In this document: one piece after another, positions 43,871 through 55,129 of the stretch
How positions within the stretch are numbered: the first letter of the stretch is position 1
Layout: every line of letters starts with the position of its first letter
Origin: Acrasis kona
Taxonomy: Eukaryota > Heterolobosea > Eutetramitea > Acrasida > Acrasidae
Assembly: GCA_026419775.2 (NCBI GenBank)
Contig: JAOPGA020000870.1
Span: 1 to 64,000 of the forward strand
DNA length: 64,000 nucleotides
Direction of reading: 5' to 3'
Made by a program: the position numbers and the translations under genes
The notes under the pieces: generated by a model
Told to the model about the DNA's origin: nothing
What the model saw: the letters and a program-made list of their open reading frames with translations, nothing else
Database searches by the model: none

Positions 43871-44298
43871 TTATTCATATGAAGTATATTTATCACTCTT
43901 ACCAAACGCCTTTGTGGCTGGATATTTTTCGCCGTTCTTGATAATCTTCCTCTGAACGTGTGAATGTTTAAGTAGTATAGACGTACGGATGCTGCGGCTG
44001 GGAGATCAATTCCACATTTATCTGCCAACCTAATCAAATACAAAAGGACGTCACTCATTTCTTCGCCCAAATGCTGTCTCTTTTTTTCATCCCAATTCTT
44101 CACTTGTTCGCTTGTTACCTCTCCTGTCCATTGGAAAATCTCTGACAGCTCACCAACCTCGCCCACCATTGCTAGCATTAGGTTGCGGGGAGTATGATAT
44201 TGCTCCCAATCTCTTTCATCAGCAAAATTTTGCATGCTGTTGCGTAGGTCTTCCAGATTGGGTGAATCAGAGAATTTGTTATCATTAGTGATGGACAT
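43871..44298 (-). CDS. DCTPP1: dCTP pyrophosphatase (MazG-like), 130 aa
   Basis: Exons 43987-44298 and 43871-43951 join over a 35-nt intron. Without splicing the protein diverges after LPAAAS. With splicing it continues RKIIKNGEKYPATKAFGKSD, the family C-terminus. The metal-binding core is GEVGELSEIFQW and LGEEMSDVLLYLIRLADKC, the EExxE and ExxD motifs of all-alpha NTP pyrophosphatases. The enzyme hydrolyses dCTP and modified dCTPs to monophosphates, cleaning the nucleotide pool. The start chosen (MSITNDN) is the first ATG consistent with family length. Confidence 0.93.
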
Positions 44299-44692
44299 TC
44301 TCGGTTGTGTATATGTTACAAAGGGGAAATCAACTTGATTAGATTTGAAAGTAAGTATCACACATCCAACAATGTATCATGAGAACAAGGAATTTGACCA
44401 AGAATAAGTGTGAGCGTCAACACACAGCACACCTACAAGTCATCAGGTGACAGAATTCATCAAAATCCTGTTTGTTACAAAATTAAATAGCGCACGATTC
44501 TGAACCACTACGTAAAGCAAGCGAATGTCGCGATTAGTATTACGCCTGAGGCGCGAGTATCCAGATAATCAACTATAGGAAGCTCTCCTCCTTTACAAAC
44601 TAGTATAGTAGCCTCCGACATTGCTTTGGATACAGTAAATAATGTCATGTATTATCTTAATTTATACCGCATTCGTTCATTTAACATTTCAG
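44299..44692. other. Gap upstream of a partly resolved gene
   Basis: About 390 bases between the dCTPPase start and the first certain exon at 44693. An ATG near 44525 opens 17 codons (MSRLVLRLRREYPDNQL) and may be part of the first exon. A 58-nt intron with GTAAAT donor and TTTAAC branch occupies 44635-44692. The 5' structure is unresolved. Confidence 0.35.
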
Positions 44693-45056
44693 GCGGAGAC
44701 GTTAGGACAGTTGTGTGTACTGATGATTCATCAATCTCTATAGCAATGGATAGTACCAAGGTATCTATAAAAAATTCCGACTACGAAGGAGGTGGCAGAT
44801 ACATTGACCTAATCAACATTCGCATATGTAGCTTAGAAGGACCATGCAAATCTGAGGTTGATTCAATATACGAGTCGATAAAAACAATGTTCACATCCTT
44901 GTTGATGAAGATCTGACCTCGTTTGTAAGAGAGTTTTACCAAGCTTTCGTGGAGATTCAACATGAAGAAAAGAGAGTTAGAACTGAAACCGATGGCATGC
45001 AAAAACCAAGCATGGACTATGTTGGAACTCAAGTAAAGAAGACAACCATAAGGTGA
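44693..45056 (+). CDS. 3' exons of an unrecognised gene
   Basis: Exons 44693-44827 and 44875-45056 join over a 47-nt intron in phase. The protein segment includes VVCTDDSSISIAMDSTKVSI, YIDLINIRI, then VHILVDEDLTSFVREFYQAF and a charged helix ending VKKTTIR with TGA. It looks folded, with beta strands followed by helices, but I recognise no family. The 5' end is not resolved, although an upstream 58-nt intron is clear. It could be read unspliced to a stop at 44916, but the second exon would then be left unexplained. Confidence 0.45.
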
Positions 45057-45345
45057 CGATGAGATATTACTTACCGAACCTCAAAGGATTGAGAAAGAAC
45101 GAATGCTTGTACCCTGGTCTTGAATCAATATTAATAAATAACCTTATATGACAATGTATGTTTTTACCTATTTAAACTAAATATTGCTGATTTGGACCCT
45201 GTTGTTTTTTCCACACGACTCGTTACAAAAGTGCATCTATATATATCAAGGCTAAATTCATTTTGATTAGTTTGGATAAAAATAAAAATAAATTACTGTT
45301 TTAATTTTTAGAACTAGTTTTTAGATTTTCAAAACATCAAAAAAT

Positions 45346-46482
45346 ATGAAATTAACAGTATACCTCATTGTGGCCTTGATATCCTTGGTGCAGTGTCAAT
45401 TATCAACAGAGTTGGAGCGAAGGCTTGGGAAATGCAAACCTTCGGTAATATCAATGTATGCATCTTGGTCAGTATACAGTTCTAGTCTTGATAAGATGCT
45501 CGGAACATTTTTTGGAGAGAAGATAGAAAACAGCACAAGACTAAATGGTTGCGGGGAATGGGAGTTGGCAGCCTACTATGGGGAGACGTTCTCCCGTTCT
45601 ATGATTCTTGTTCAGAAGGAGACAAAACTTGCCATCGTTGCGTTTCGAGGAACTACTGCAGTTTGGGGAGATTGGAAACTCAATTTTGAGACCACCAAAG
45701 TTACCTGCTCTTACGTAAAAAATGTGAACTGCGGTTGGGTCCATAAAGGATTCCACAACAGCTATATGGAAATACAGGAAAAGACCGAAAGTCATGCTAC
45801 TAATCTACTAAAACAAGGCTACGATGTAATTTTAACAGGTCACAGTAAGGGTGCTGCTTTTGCTATTTTGTCATCATTTTCTTTATCTTTCAAAAATCTT
45901 GACCTCAGACCCCACATCCATAATATTGGCTTTGCATCTCCTGTTGTTGGCGACGCAGAATTTGCAGCGGCGTATGACCAAACCGTACTCAATGCTGCCC
46001 AATACATGTCAAAGTATAAAGGCTATATATTTAACGAAATGGATCTTGTGACAACAATCCCTCCTCGAATGTTGGGTTTCATTCGTACAAAAGGAAGTTT
46101 CCTGATTAATTGTAATAAAAATTATATTGGGAATCCTGTTGGAATCAAAGCACGCCCAACCCCTCCTGATAGTTTCATGCAATACCTACCCGCAACTGTC
46201 GGATGTCATAGCCAACAGTGCTACCTAGATGGTGTGATTACCGAAGAGATTATACCTGCCAGTGAAAATGATCTTATTGATCCAGCGTTCAATGGGGTCA
46301 ATAGTGCACAGCAGTTCGATATGGAGATGAGTATATTGACAACATTTATATCAGAAATGTCAGATAAGACCAAACATGTACACACCCAAGAAGAAAAAGA
46401 AATATGTTTTACAGCCTGTGGACGTTACTTGTATCCAAATAGAGCCGTAGACGTTCAAACCTGTAGAGAGATTTGTGCCTAA
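45346..46482 (+). CDS. Secreted class 3 lipase, 378 aa
   Basis: Single exon with signal peptide MKLTVYLIVALISLVQC. The alpha/beta-hydrolase lipase_3 fold shows LAIVAFRGT before the oxyanion region, VHKGFHNSYMEI, and the nucleophile elbow GHSKGAA (Ser in GxSxG). NEMDLVTTIPP carries the likely acid and the conserved PP. A histidine in TVGCHSQQCYL or nearby may complete the triad. The last 40 residues are Cys-rich (CFTACGRYLYP; VQTCREIC). Such enzymes hydrolyse triglycerides or phospholipids outside the cell or in lysosomes, fitting a feeding protist. Confidence 0.92.
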   Translation: MKLTVYLIVALISLVQCQLSTELERRLGKCKPSVISMYASWSVYSSSLDKMLGTFFGEKIENSTRLNGCGEWELAAYYGETFSRSMILVQKETKLAIVAFRGTTAVWGDWKLNFETTKVTCSYVKNVNCGWVHKGFHNSYMEIQEKTESHATNLLKQGYDVILTGHSKGAAFAILSSFSLSFKNLDLRPHIHNIGFASPVVGDAEFAAAYDQTVLNAAQYMSKYKGYIFNEMDLVTTIPPRMLGFIRTKGSFLINCNKNYIGNPVGIKARPTPPDSFMQYLPATVGCHSQQCYLDGVITEEIIPASENDLIDPAFNGVNSAQQFDMEMSILTTFISEMSDKTKHVHTQEEKEICFTACGRYLYPNRAVDVQTCREICA

Positions 46483-46564
46483 GGAATTCACACACATTGT
46501 ACCATCACGTGTATTTTTATAAGTGTATATAAATTATAGATTTTTAACAACTGATATATAAAAT

Positions 46565-48532
46565 TCACTTTATTTGTTTCCTTTGTTTAGTTGGTTTCAA
46601 TGAGTTCACAATCTCTTTATGTAACTTGTCCCCTCTATAATGAACAACCATGATCCCCACTCCCTTATTCACTTCCATTCTTCAAAGTATTAGATAAATG
46701 ACAAAAACATGTACATACATTTCTTGTGAAGACATTGTTGTGAATCCTATCGCTAAAGGTTCTTGTTCTCCTTCTCCAGTAATGGTCACCAGACAACCTG
46801 CTCCTACGCTCATGTCAATGTTGGCTCCAGGTGTAGTTAATCCAGGACACATGATGTTGGCGCCCTTCAATACGAATTTGACGGCTCCTTTATCGGTCTG
46901 CATGATTGGGTATAAATTAGCATCTTTAATGGTTAACAATAAAAATCAGCCATGGAAATACGTTTTGATAAAATGAAAATGGTAGGAAAGTATGGAGTGT
47001 CTTTGATTTTGAAGAAGCAAGGAGTGTTATCCACATTAATGACTTTGATGTCTTGTGCATAATCCAAGATTCTAACTTTGGAGTCCATACTGATGATGTT
47101 GTCAATATGATCTATAAGACCGGGAATGTCGTTTATAATGTTGCTTTTTAATGCATTCTTCTGATCAGCTTGAGAATGTCCAGCTCCTATACCAACACTA
47201 CTTAAATATTCATTCTTATTGAAACTGTTAAAATGTTTATAAAATACTTCAAATGTGATGCTTACCTTTTAAAGACCAAACTTGGGGAACTGGAATCAAT
47301 TTTCTTCTGCTGTTGAAGTTTCCTAATGTAACCTTTCTGGCCATAATGGTATGGATTCAGAATAGCGTCATGGTCCACATTTAGCCACTCTAGGAGAGGT
47401 TTTTCAAACAATTGATAACTTTCATAATTTTTAAGAATGTTTTTAAAAGCATCTTTGACAACAAGATCAACGTCTTGACCATCAGTGATGTTGATGTTTA
47501 GCAGTTGATCATTTTTTAAAGTTTTTATTTTTTCAATTTTATCACTCAGTGCCTGTCGCATGGTAGATGTCAACAAGTATAACTTCTCCTTTAAGTCAGG
47601 CTGCTGTTCGAGTACTTGTAGCAAATCATCGATGGTGTTTTCTACGACCGACCGCCATACTTGAAGCGAACCAATCTTTTTCGGATTAAAGTTCTTCTTT
47701 TTAAAGTACCACTCCGTTTTACATTTGTAAAGGTCCCCATCCTTAAACTTTATTACACAACCTTCTACTAACTTTATTCCTTGTACATGTTTAGATAATG
47801 CATTGATCTCTGATGGAATGTCAGACCAGGTTCTGACTATAGGTACATTGTATTCATGTGACAATGCCACAACATCGTTGTGGTCAACGTATTGTCCTGT
47901 AATTGTATTTCTTAACGCAATTAATGTAAGCTGTTCTTGATCGTAATTTATCACGATTGGGCTCACTACTGACATGTATTCGAAAAGTGGACTAAGTCCT
48001 TTTTCTATACAGTGTGAGCTAAGTGCATCATATAATTCATTAGTTCTGCTATTCACAAATTGACGAATGTTATCAGAAATTGGAGTGACTCCCATCATGG
48101 TTGTGTAAAGAATACTTCCGTCAGTAAGTGATTTGACTGGAGACACCAGTTGTCCGTCGAGTTTCTCTAGGACAATAAAAGGTCGGTCGAAATCTATTTT
48201 GTCGATCCTCGACTCCTCCACTTCATTCAAATTAAACTAAAACGTGAGATTAGGGCTAACCAGAGATTACTTACAAATTTGTGGAACTTTCTGGTTACGA
48301 TTTTCCCCGTTTCCTTGTTAAACCCTATTCCTCTACATTCTCTTCTGACTTCAAGATTAAATTTTTCATCTTCTGTTAAAGCTTTTGAAGGGTCAGGGAA
48401 TGTATCAGATAAAGGTGATTTATATTTGATAAATACAAATCCATTGCTTTCTTGTTGTACGAACTCTTTCCTGCCCGCTATCGCTCTTTGGGCTTGGTCC
48501 AGATCAGTGATGTTAGGGTAGTGAACAACCAT
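46565..48532 (-). CDS. RNA ligase (T4 Rnl1-like) fused to MCTS1, 603 aa
   Basis: Five exons: 48275-48532, 47266-48236, 46962-47224, 46719-46923 and 46565-46679, with introns of 38, 41, 38 and 39 nt; all phases close to a TGA. Residues 1 to about 409 are an Rnl1-type RNA ligase: DTFPDPSKAL, RRECRGIGF, TRKFHKFFNLNE, the nucleotidyl-lysine motif EKLDG (K111), EGCVIKF and KCKTEWY. From about 410 the protein is a whole MCTS1: VFKSFNKNEYLSS, then the PUA domain with DKGAVKFVLKGANIMCPGLT and NKGVGIMVVHY. The ligase seals 5'-P/3'-OH RNA ends; MCTS1 binds 40S subunits and tRNA. The MCTS1 part has V where separate MCTS1 has its start Met. Confidence 0.88.
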
Positions 48533-48948
48533 TTTTTACAATCAAGTTCGTGAATTGTGAAATAGTATTAATATCTTACGTAAAATGACGAATAACAAAA
48601 AATGACGAATAACGAGAAATTGGTTTTATATTCCTCAACACAAAAAACCTTTATTTTTGTAATAGTCGGACAAACAAAGTAAGCAAATACTCAACAACTA
48701 TCTGATGCATTAATATTTTATTGGGTCGACAAATTGTTGTTCAAACCACATAGTATTGACTTCAGAGTTGTTTTCAAACTACTTGTTTTGTAATAAAAAA
48801 ATCGATCTTCAATATAATTATTGTTCGTTTTCTTGCGTGTAATGAGTTTTCTTGACCCTGTTCAAATTGGGAGTGTTATTAGGGCAGTAAAGTGAAGACA
48901 TTGCAGCATGGTTGACCATCAAGACACCGCAAAGAGGAGAATTTAAAC
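48533..48948. other. Gap upstream of the ligase-MCTS1 gene
   Basis: About 415 AT-rich bases between two minus-strand genes. A short near-repeat, AAAATGACGAATAAC, occurs twice in tandem near 48581-48612. No gene or RNA is visible. Confidence 0.4.
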
Positions 48949-49296
48949 TTATTGCAAAGCCTGTATAATTAAAGAACATGCTTTCTTCGCAACTTCACTC
49001 GGTTCTTTTCCTTCGACAGTTATATATTCTCTTATTTTAAAAGGTGAGGGTTCTTTGCTCAGGTCCAATGAATACACCTTGACTTCTTTATCGTTTATAA
49101 AGCAGGCGCAATTTTTCCATTTTAACTCAAACCTTTCAAATTCTTCGTCTTCAGCGTCCGCAAATATAACAGGTTCCACGATTGAATTGTTAAGTGCAAA
49201 GAGATCCTTGAGAATAGCCCACGTTAATATTATGGATTGCTCTGTTGCCTTGCTCTTTTCCAAGAGTTCTGTCATCCACAAGGTTACATTCTGCAT
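48949..49296 (-). CDS. Small conserved-looking protein, 115 aa, unrecognised
   Basis: Single exon with clean ATG and TAA. The protein alternates helix and strand: MQNVTLWMTELLEKSKATE, then SIVEPVIFADAEDEEFERFE, KWKNCACFINDKEVKVYSL and a final helix SEVAKKACSLIIQAL. No signal peptide, membrane helix or known motif. Composition is typical of a real globular protein. It is divergent from the WDR26 gene with about 250 bp between starts. Confidence 0.6.
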   Translation of the reverse strand: MQNVTLWMTELLEKSKATEQSIILTWAILKDLFALNNSIVEPVIFADAEDEEFERFELKWKNCACFINDKEVKVYSLDLSKEPSPFKIREYITVEGKEPSEVAKKACSLIIQALQ

Positions 49297-49549
49297 TCCG
49301 GTTGAATGACTTTTCTAAACTATAAATATGTCGGAACTTCTTGTTGTAAACTGCTGTATTGGTTGATCGATTTTTCGAACAACATCGAATATCACGTCGT
49401 CTATATTAGTAGTTATAACGAAGTGAGAGGATCAGTTTCATTCAATAGCCAAAGACTTGTAGATATTCATAAACGCCGTTTTGGAGAGACCTACCGATTC
49501 GGAGCGACGCCCCAGCAAAAGGCGTAAAACAGAAGTCGAGAGTGAGAAC

Positions 49550-51253
49550 ATGCGACAACAAGATGACACTGTGCAAGATCATACAAGATTCAACCTAAGA
49601 AAATCTGATTTGGTTCGAGTCATAGTGCAGGCTTTAGACAGTCTTAGTTACCACGAGAGTGCAAAGATTCTGGAAAAGGAGAGTGGTTATAGATTACATT
49701 CTGAAGAAATTACTCAATTCAGGGAGGGTATTATGATCGGTGATTGGGATAAAGTTTCCTCTTCTCTCAAGGTTTTAAACATTGAAGATGACGAAAAAGA
49801 AACAGTAAGATTACTATCACTTTCTTACTAATAAAATAGTGCGTAAAATTCTTAATTAATAAACAAAAGTATCTGGAGCAGTTGGAAAAGATGAATATAA
49901 ATGATGCCCTAAGTACCCTCAGGAAGGAGCTTTCTCCAAACGCCACTGATCCTAATCAGCTCCACAAACTTGCCAGTTTATTAATGTGCTCTAATCAAAA
50001 TGATTTGTATAATAAAGCGGGTTGGGATGGGTCAAGTGGAAGATCCAGAAAGGATCTCATTGATGATCTTCACAGTATGTTCGTTATTCTTTTATATTCT
50101 TTACATTAACGATAGAATACATCCCGCCTGCACTCATGGTGCCTGAGAATAGATTAGAAAAACTCTTGCTCCAAGCAGTTGAGTACCAAAAACAAAGTTG
50201 CTTGATTGGTGATGATTCTTCACTATCTCTTTTATATGAACAAACATCACAGTAAGTTTTCGTTTAAAATAAAAAAACGTATAATTTTCAAGAAGTGTAT
50301 TACCAACTGAGACCACTCATACTTTAGAACACCATACAGATGAAGTTTGGCATGTTCAATTTTCACCTGACGGTAAATTAATCATAACGACTTCAGCAGA
50401 CCACACTGCAATACTATACGAAACAAGTAAGCTCCATACACCGAAGTGCATCTTGCGTGGCCACTCAGACACTGTCAGCTATGCAAGATTCTCTCCAGAC
50501 AGCAAAAGAGTATTGACCTGTAGTGAGGACAGAAGCGTCAAGTTATGGAATGTACAGACTGGAGACTGCGTCGCTACCTTCTCAAGACACAAAAGGGCAG
50601 TGAGTGCTGTCGCATGGTTACCCAATGGAAAAATGTTTATAAGTGCAGGAGGTGGTTCAGATCGTTCTGTTCGTAAATGGGTATGTACATGTATTCGTGT
50701 GGTTACTAACTATGAACAGAGTTTGGATACCTTTCAGCAGGTGTCGTGTTTAAAGGTTGACTACCACATTTATGACTTAATCGTCGACAAGAATGGAAGA
50801 ATCATTATTTTAGGACACAACAAAAAAATATACATTTATGAGGAGTTGGATGAGGACCCCGTACATACATTAAGCGCTTCGGATTTCATGACCTCACTTG
50901 ATGTATCGTCTGATGGAAAATTCTTACTTGCTGGCATTTCAAGAGAGGACAAGGAGGGAACGGGTTCCGTGTACATATGGGATCTAACAGAGAATAAGAT
51001 GTTGAGAGAGCTTGAAGGATACCCACAAACAAAGTTCGTAATTAGAAGTACATTTTCGGGAAAGAATTCTTCGTACGTGCTGTGTGGAGGAGAGGATGGA
51101 AAGATTTACATTTGGGAGAGGAATACTGGAAAGTTACATAGTTCGTTGGATGGACACATTTCTACCGTGAGTTGTGTTGCATGGAATTATGCACATCCAC
51201 ACATGTTTGCCTCTTGTAGTGACGATTCGACTGTTCGGATCTGGTCAAAATAA
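49550..51253 (+). CDS. WDR26: WDR26/GID7 subunit of the CTLH ubiquitin ligase, about 515 aa
   Basis: Exons 49550-49804, 49840-50074, 50116-50251, 50293-50680 and 50720-51253; introns 35, 41, 41 and 39 nt. LisH (VIVQALDSLSYHESAKILEK) and CTLH (KFLINKQKYLEQLEK, ALSTLRKELSP) precede LHKLASLLMCSNQNDLYNKA and WD40 repeats (TDEVWHVQFSPDGKLI, ASCSDDSTVRIWSK). The order is that of WDR26/Gid7, substrate receptor of the CTLH/GID E3 complex. The last intron is a multiple of three without stops, so unspliced reading adds 13 residues between W and SLDTF. Upstream coding (RPSKRRKT, NLS-like) is open but lacks ATG; a 5' exon is possible. Confidence 0.93.
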
Positions 51254-51281
51254 AACTGTGAATTCATTTCAAAATTGTTTT

Positions 51282-52400
51282 TTATACTGTTAATTCTATT
51301 ACAGCAATGTTGCACACTCTCTTTTCCGTCTTTCCGACTTTTCGTTGACCTCCAAGAACTACGGCCTTGTCTTCGACGATGATCATGCGGTGGTTACTGC
51401 GCTCCTCACATGCTGTTGTTGTTCTATCTATGTGTGGCATCGAGGGGACGACAGATTTACCGAAGGACCTCATTGTGACTCCATAACTGTTGTTAGTAAT
51501 GTTGAAGCCGTTCTTCTCCCACTTTTCAGTCTTCAAGTTGAAGATATCAAACCTGAAAGGATCTGCATACTCAATTGTTGGTTTATCTGTTGTAATGCCT
51601 CCATAAAATATGATATAATCGTCCTTGAAAATAGCTGCGCTGTGACCGTATCTACCCACTGGTTTGTATTCACCTGCACCGGGTTCCACATCCCTCCAGG
51701 TTAGAGTATCTAAGTTCAAAGCGATCATCTGATTGGTGATTTCGCCTCCTTTGTTTAGGATACCACCAAAGACAAACATTTCATTTTTGTACAGGGTAGC
51801 TGTGTGTTGATATCTAGTAGGACGGGAGTTGGTAGTCTTATCGATACCTTGTGTTCCGTCTACGTGAGAGACACGATAAGGAGCACCTTTGAAGCTCTTT
51901 CCAAGGCAGTAAATATTATTATTGTACACAATAGCGCTGTCGTCAGCTGGCACAGCAAAAACGTCAGCATCGTCATCGCCAACTCTTCTCCATCTCTTTC
52001 TAATCATATCAATCTTCCATAGTCTTGTGAAGCCTTTGTTTCTGTAGTTAAGTCCACCAACAAATGCTACAAAATCTCCTACGACTTGAATCTTGAAGTC
52101 TTTGTTAATGCAAGGGAATCCGTGCTGATTGGAAGGCTTTATAACATGCTTCTTCCAACCAGTCAAGGACTTGTCCTCCTCGGTCACATCGTGCATCTTG
52201 ACGTCATATTCAAATATGGTATCCTTGCTTTGATAGACCCACAAGTTGTTATTGTATACAAAAGAGTTCTCTACGGGTACATGATTGGTGAGCCAGTTCG
52301 ATATCAAGTTAGCCTTTGCAGATTTTATTACAGGACCAAGCAATGTTGATGAAGACGATTCGCTTGATGTGTGCTCTGGTGAAATGGTTGTTAATGTCAT
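51282..52400 (-). CDS. Kelch-repeat protein, 372 aa
   Basis: Single exon. Kelch-type blades run through residues about 40-370, for example GDFVAFVGGLNYRNKGFTRL, RYQHTATLYKNEMFVFGGIL, GRYGHSAAIFKDDYIIFYGG and NHRMIIVEDKAVVLGGQRK. These alternate with W-containing strands (TRLWKIDMIRKRWRRV, LDTLTWRDV, LKTEKWEKN). That makes five to six blades of a beta propeller with no extra catalytic or BTB domain. Such proteins act as scaffolds or substrate adaptors. Its stop lies 28 bp from the convergent WDR26 stop; no functional link is implied. Confidence 0.85.
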   Translation of the reverse strand: MTLTTISPEHTSSESSSSTLLGPVIKSAKANLISNWLTNHVPVENSFVYNNNLWVYQSKDTIFEYDVKMHDVTEEDKSLTGWKKHVIKPSNQHGFPCINKDFKIQVVGDFVAFVGGLNYRNKGFTRLWKIDMIRKRWRRVGDDDADVFAVPADDSAIVYNNNIYCLGKSFKGAPYRVSHVDGTQGIDKTTNSRPTRYQHTATLYKNEMFVFGGILNKGGEITNQMIALNLDTLTWRDVEPGAGEYKPVGRYGHSAAIFKDDYIIFYGGITTDKPTIEYADPFRFDIFNLKTEKWEKNGFNITNNSYGVTMRSFGKSVVPSMPHIDRTTTACEERSNHRMIIVEDKAVVLGGQRKVGKTEKRVCNIAVIELTV

Positions 52401-52752
52401 ATTAGTGTGATTAGCTTTTTTCTTTGTATCACATTTTAAAAAATCTCACCTCCTTTAAATCGCCGCTGTATCCAAGGCTATTAATAAAACACATTGACCC
52501 TAATAGGAAAGATTTAAAATTAAACTTAAACAAACCAAAAAAAGCTATACAATTAATTGTAAAGTTTAGTGATGAATCAGTATCTATGATTGTACTTGTT
52601 GATAGCACCAATGTGATACAAAGAGGACACTAAAGGACAATTATAGTAACAAAAAGCATTTATTACCCATCAAAATTACATTCAATTTGATAATTCTAAA
52701 CAAGATCAGACCATGACCAGAAGTGAGTGTTCCACTCATCCTCAATCCACCA
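52401..52752 (+). other. Gap with an open frame lacking a start
   Basis: About 350 bases between the kelch start and the RADX end. A plus-strand frame (52424-52633) reads NLNKPKKAIQLIVKFSDESV and SMIVLVDSTNVIQRG, which looks like real protein, but it has no ATG before SMIVL. It may be the last exon of a small gene whose first exon overlaps the kelch promoter region. I could not resolve it. Confidence 0.3.
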
Positions 52753-54948
52753 CTAACTAGATACTTGAAAGCCATACATTAATTCATAAACAACGGATTT
52801 GCTCTGCTTGCTAATTTGCAACACAATCACAAACACACCACTAAATAAATATTTATTCAAATCTCTCTTAAAGTCATCTTCATCTTGTTCCATTTCATCG
52901 TCTTCACTTGCATCCTTTTGAGTTGACTCCATTACAAAACGATCGTTCACAAGTTCCGCTACACTCTTTTCATCACCAAACTCAAACGGAGAGTCCTTCC
53001 ACACGTTCATGACCACTTGCAAATTACAACCATAGTTCAAACTTTGAAGCACTACATCAACAACCAATTCCTCCTCTTCATCATCTGATGACTCCATCTT
53101 ATGGGTGACACTTTTAATTCTTGCTTGCACACATGCAGTTCTAATCTCTCCCATGAAAAGATCTTTTTCTAATTTATATAAATTCTTGAAGAATGTGACC
53201 TCGTGTGGAAATTGTTGTTTGTACATGTCGTAGCTTGGAATGAAACGATAAGGTAAGTTGTAAGTGCGATCCCAATCAGTACTTGGTTCTTGGTATGCTT
53301 CTGAATGTCTCCACTTGTATAATTGTTCAAACTTGGTTGCTAATTTGGTTGACTTGATAAAGTGAGGTAATTCTTCATGGATGGGAATGATGTTGGTACA
53401 AGGTGACCCGGTCATGTAGAATTGTCTGTCCAGTAACATTGAACTGGTTGTGATGCTATGTAAGATGAGATCGGTAAAATAAATAACGTCTCCTGTCTTT
53501 AAATTATCCAAATCTTCGATTCTTGAGTTGGAGTAAAGTTTGATGGATACGGCTATGCTTGTTTTGTTGTCGTTGATGACGCACTGAATGGAATGAGCGA
53601 ACTTTGTGTTGGATGGTTCATGTTGTTGTGATGAAAGAATACGTTCTCTGAATGGGTCCCTTCTACACGTTACGACTCCTAATACATTGACTATGGATTG
53701 GTCTGGTTTATAAAGTAAGTCTTTTGTTGTTGAAAATTCACACTCCAACTTCTTGACTTGATTAGCACCTATAAAAATGTTAGTTTATTTTTAAACGTTA
53801 AACATACCTGCAAGTTGAATGACTGACTTATCGCTATTGAGCGAAAGTTCTTTTGTAAACTGTGAACCTGGGAACGCTCCAGTGTTAAAAAAGTCTTTTA
53901 CTCTGTAACCATGAATTGCGTATACGTTACCAACAACTACAAAATGATAATATTGTAAAGCCATCTTGTTCCAAACTGTAATGGGTATGCCTTCGGTGCA
54001 TGAATCGTCGTACATGACAAAAGTAAAAAATAGTGGGTATTTCGCGTCTGAGGTTGTTTTTGCATAGTGCATAATCTTTGATTTCTTGAGCACTCTCCCC
54101 AGTACAAATGAATTTGAACTCTGAACGTTGACAGCATGTGAGATAGAACATACTTCATTATTGTCGTGGTTAAAGTTCTCAATGTCGAACCCAGATATTG
54201 GATCAAAATTATCGTCATCATATGTTGGGGCATAATAGCCTCTTCCTCCAATTAAAGGTGTATTTGTTTCTTCGTCGGTTAGGGATTCTTTTTTAATTGT
54301 CTGTAGTGATTAGTGTTTGTTACAGTTTGATTGTTACCTCATAAAAATTGTAGCTAGAGACGCCAAATGCTTCTGCAGTCAATGACAAATCATTCTCTGA
54401 CAGTATCTGTACTTTTCTTAGCAAGACGACGCCACCACCACCAATAACTTTCTCGTCATAAACTAGTGTACGTTCTATGATTTTGACCAAACTACGCTGC
54501 CTCAGTGTGCATGATTCAACAAGGTAATTATTAATGGGGGATAGGGCACATTTAGTCTGAAAGTAGGTAAAGAGCATTAAATTGCGCGCTTACAATCTTT
54601 GTCCCATCAGTCAGAAATATATCGTAAGCGTCGTGGGGTATTGAAAATGTGTCCCTATTAGTTTCTTGCTCGTCCTGGTATTGTGGCAGTGCCTTTCCTT
54701 GGTTGTGAATGTCAATCTCTTCCTGTAAAACATCAGAATAATGTTTGTCTACAACATCTTTGCAAAGGTAAGCAACGCTGTTACAACTCCTTACATCTCT
54801 TCACGTCGAAAACAAACAGTACGACTTCATGGGACAGTTTTTTGACGATAGTGGCACCGTTTTTTGTTATCGTATTTAGATATTTTTCATTGCTTAAATC
54901 CTCATTATCTTCCTCTTCCATCATCCTCTCTTCATCCTCATCTGCCAT
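52753..54948 (-). CDS. RADX: RADX-like single-stranded DNA-binding protein, about 666 aa
   Basis: Five exons: 54805-54948, 54594-54722, 54338-54556, 53808-54300 and 52753-53768, with introns of 82, 37, 37 and 39 nt. The first donor is the least certain. OB-fold segments follow the order of RADX (CXorf57). First comes AYDIFLTDGTKI with SLVKIIERTLVYDEKVIGGG. Next is RVLKKSKIMHYAKT with FFTFVMYDDS, ITVWNKMALQYY and GYRVKDFF. Last comes a C-terminal OB part (FEQLYKWRHSEAYQE; CVQARIKSVTHKM). RADX is an RPA1-related protein that limits RAD51 at replication forks in animals. Acidic inserts (SSDDEEEE) are present. Confidence 0.82.
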
Positions 54949-55129
54949 ATTCGAACTGACTTTGTAACGTTAAAAAAATAGTAAAGTGTTCACAACCAAG
55001 CCGAGATTACCATGCTTGCCTTCATCAATAATTAAGTGAAAAAGCAATGTTGAAGAAACAAATAAAGTTTAGTAATCAATAAATATTTTATTAGTTATTC
55101 ACATTCTTTGTTGGGTTTGTATGTTGGGC

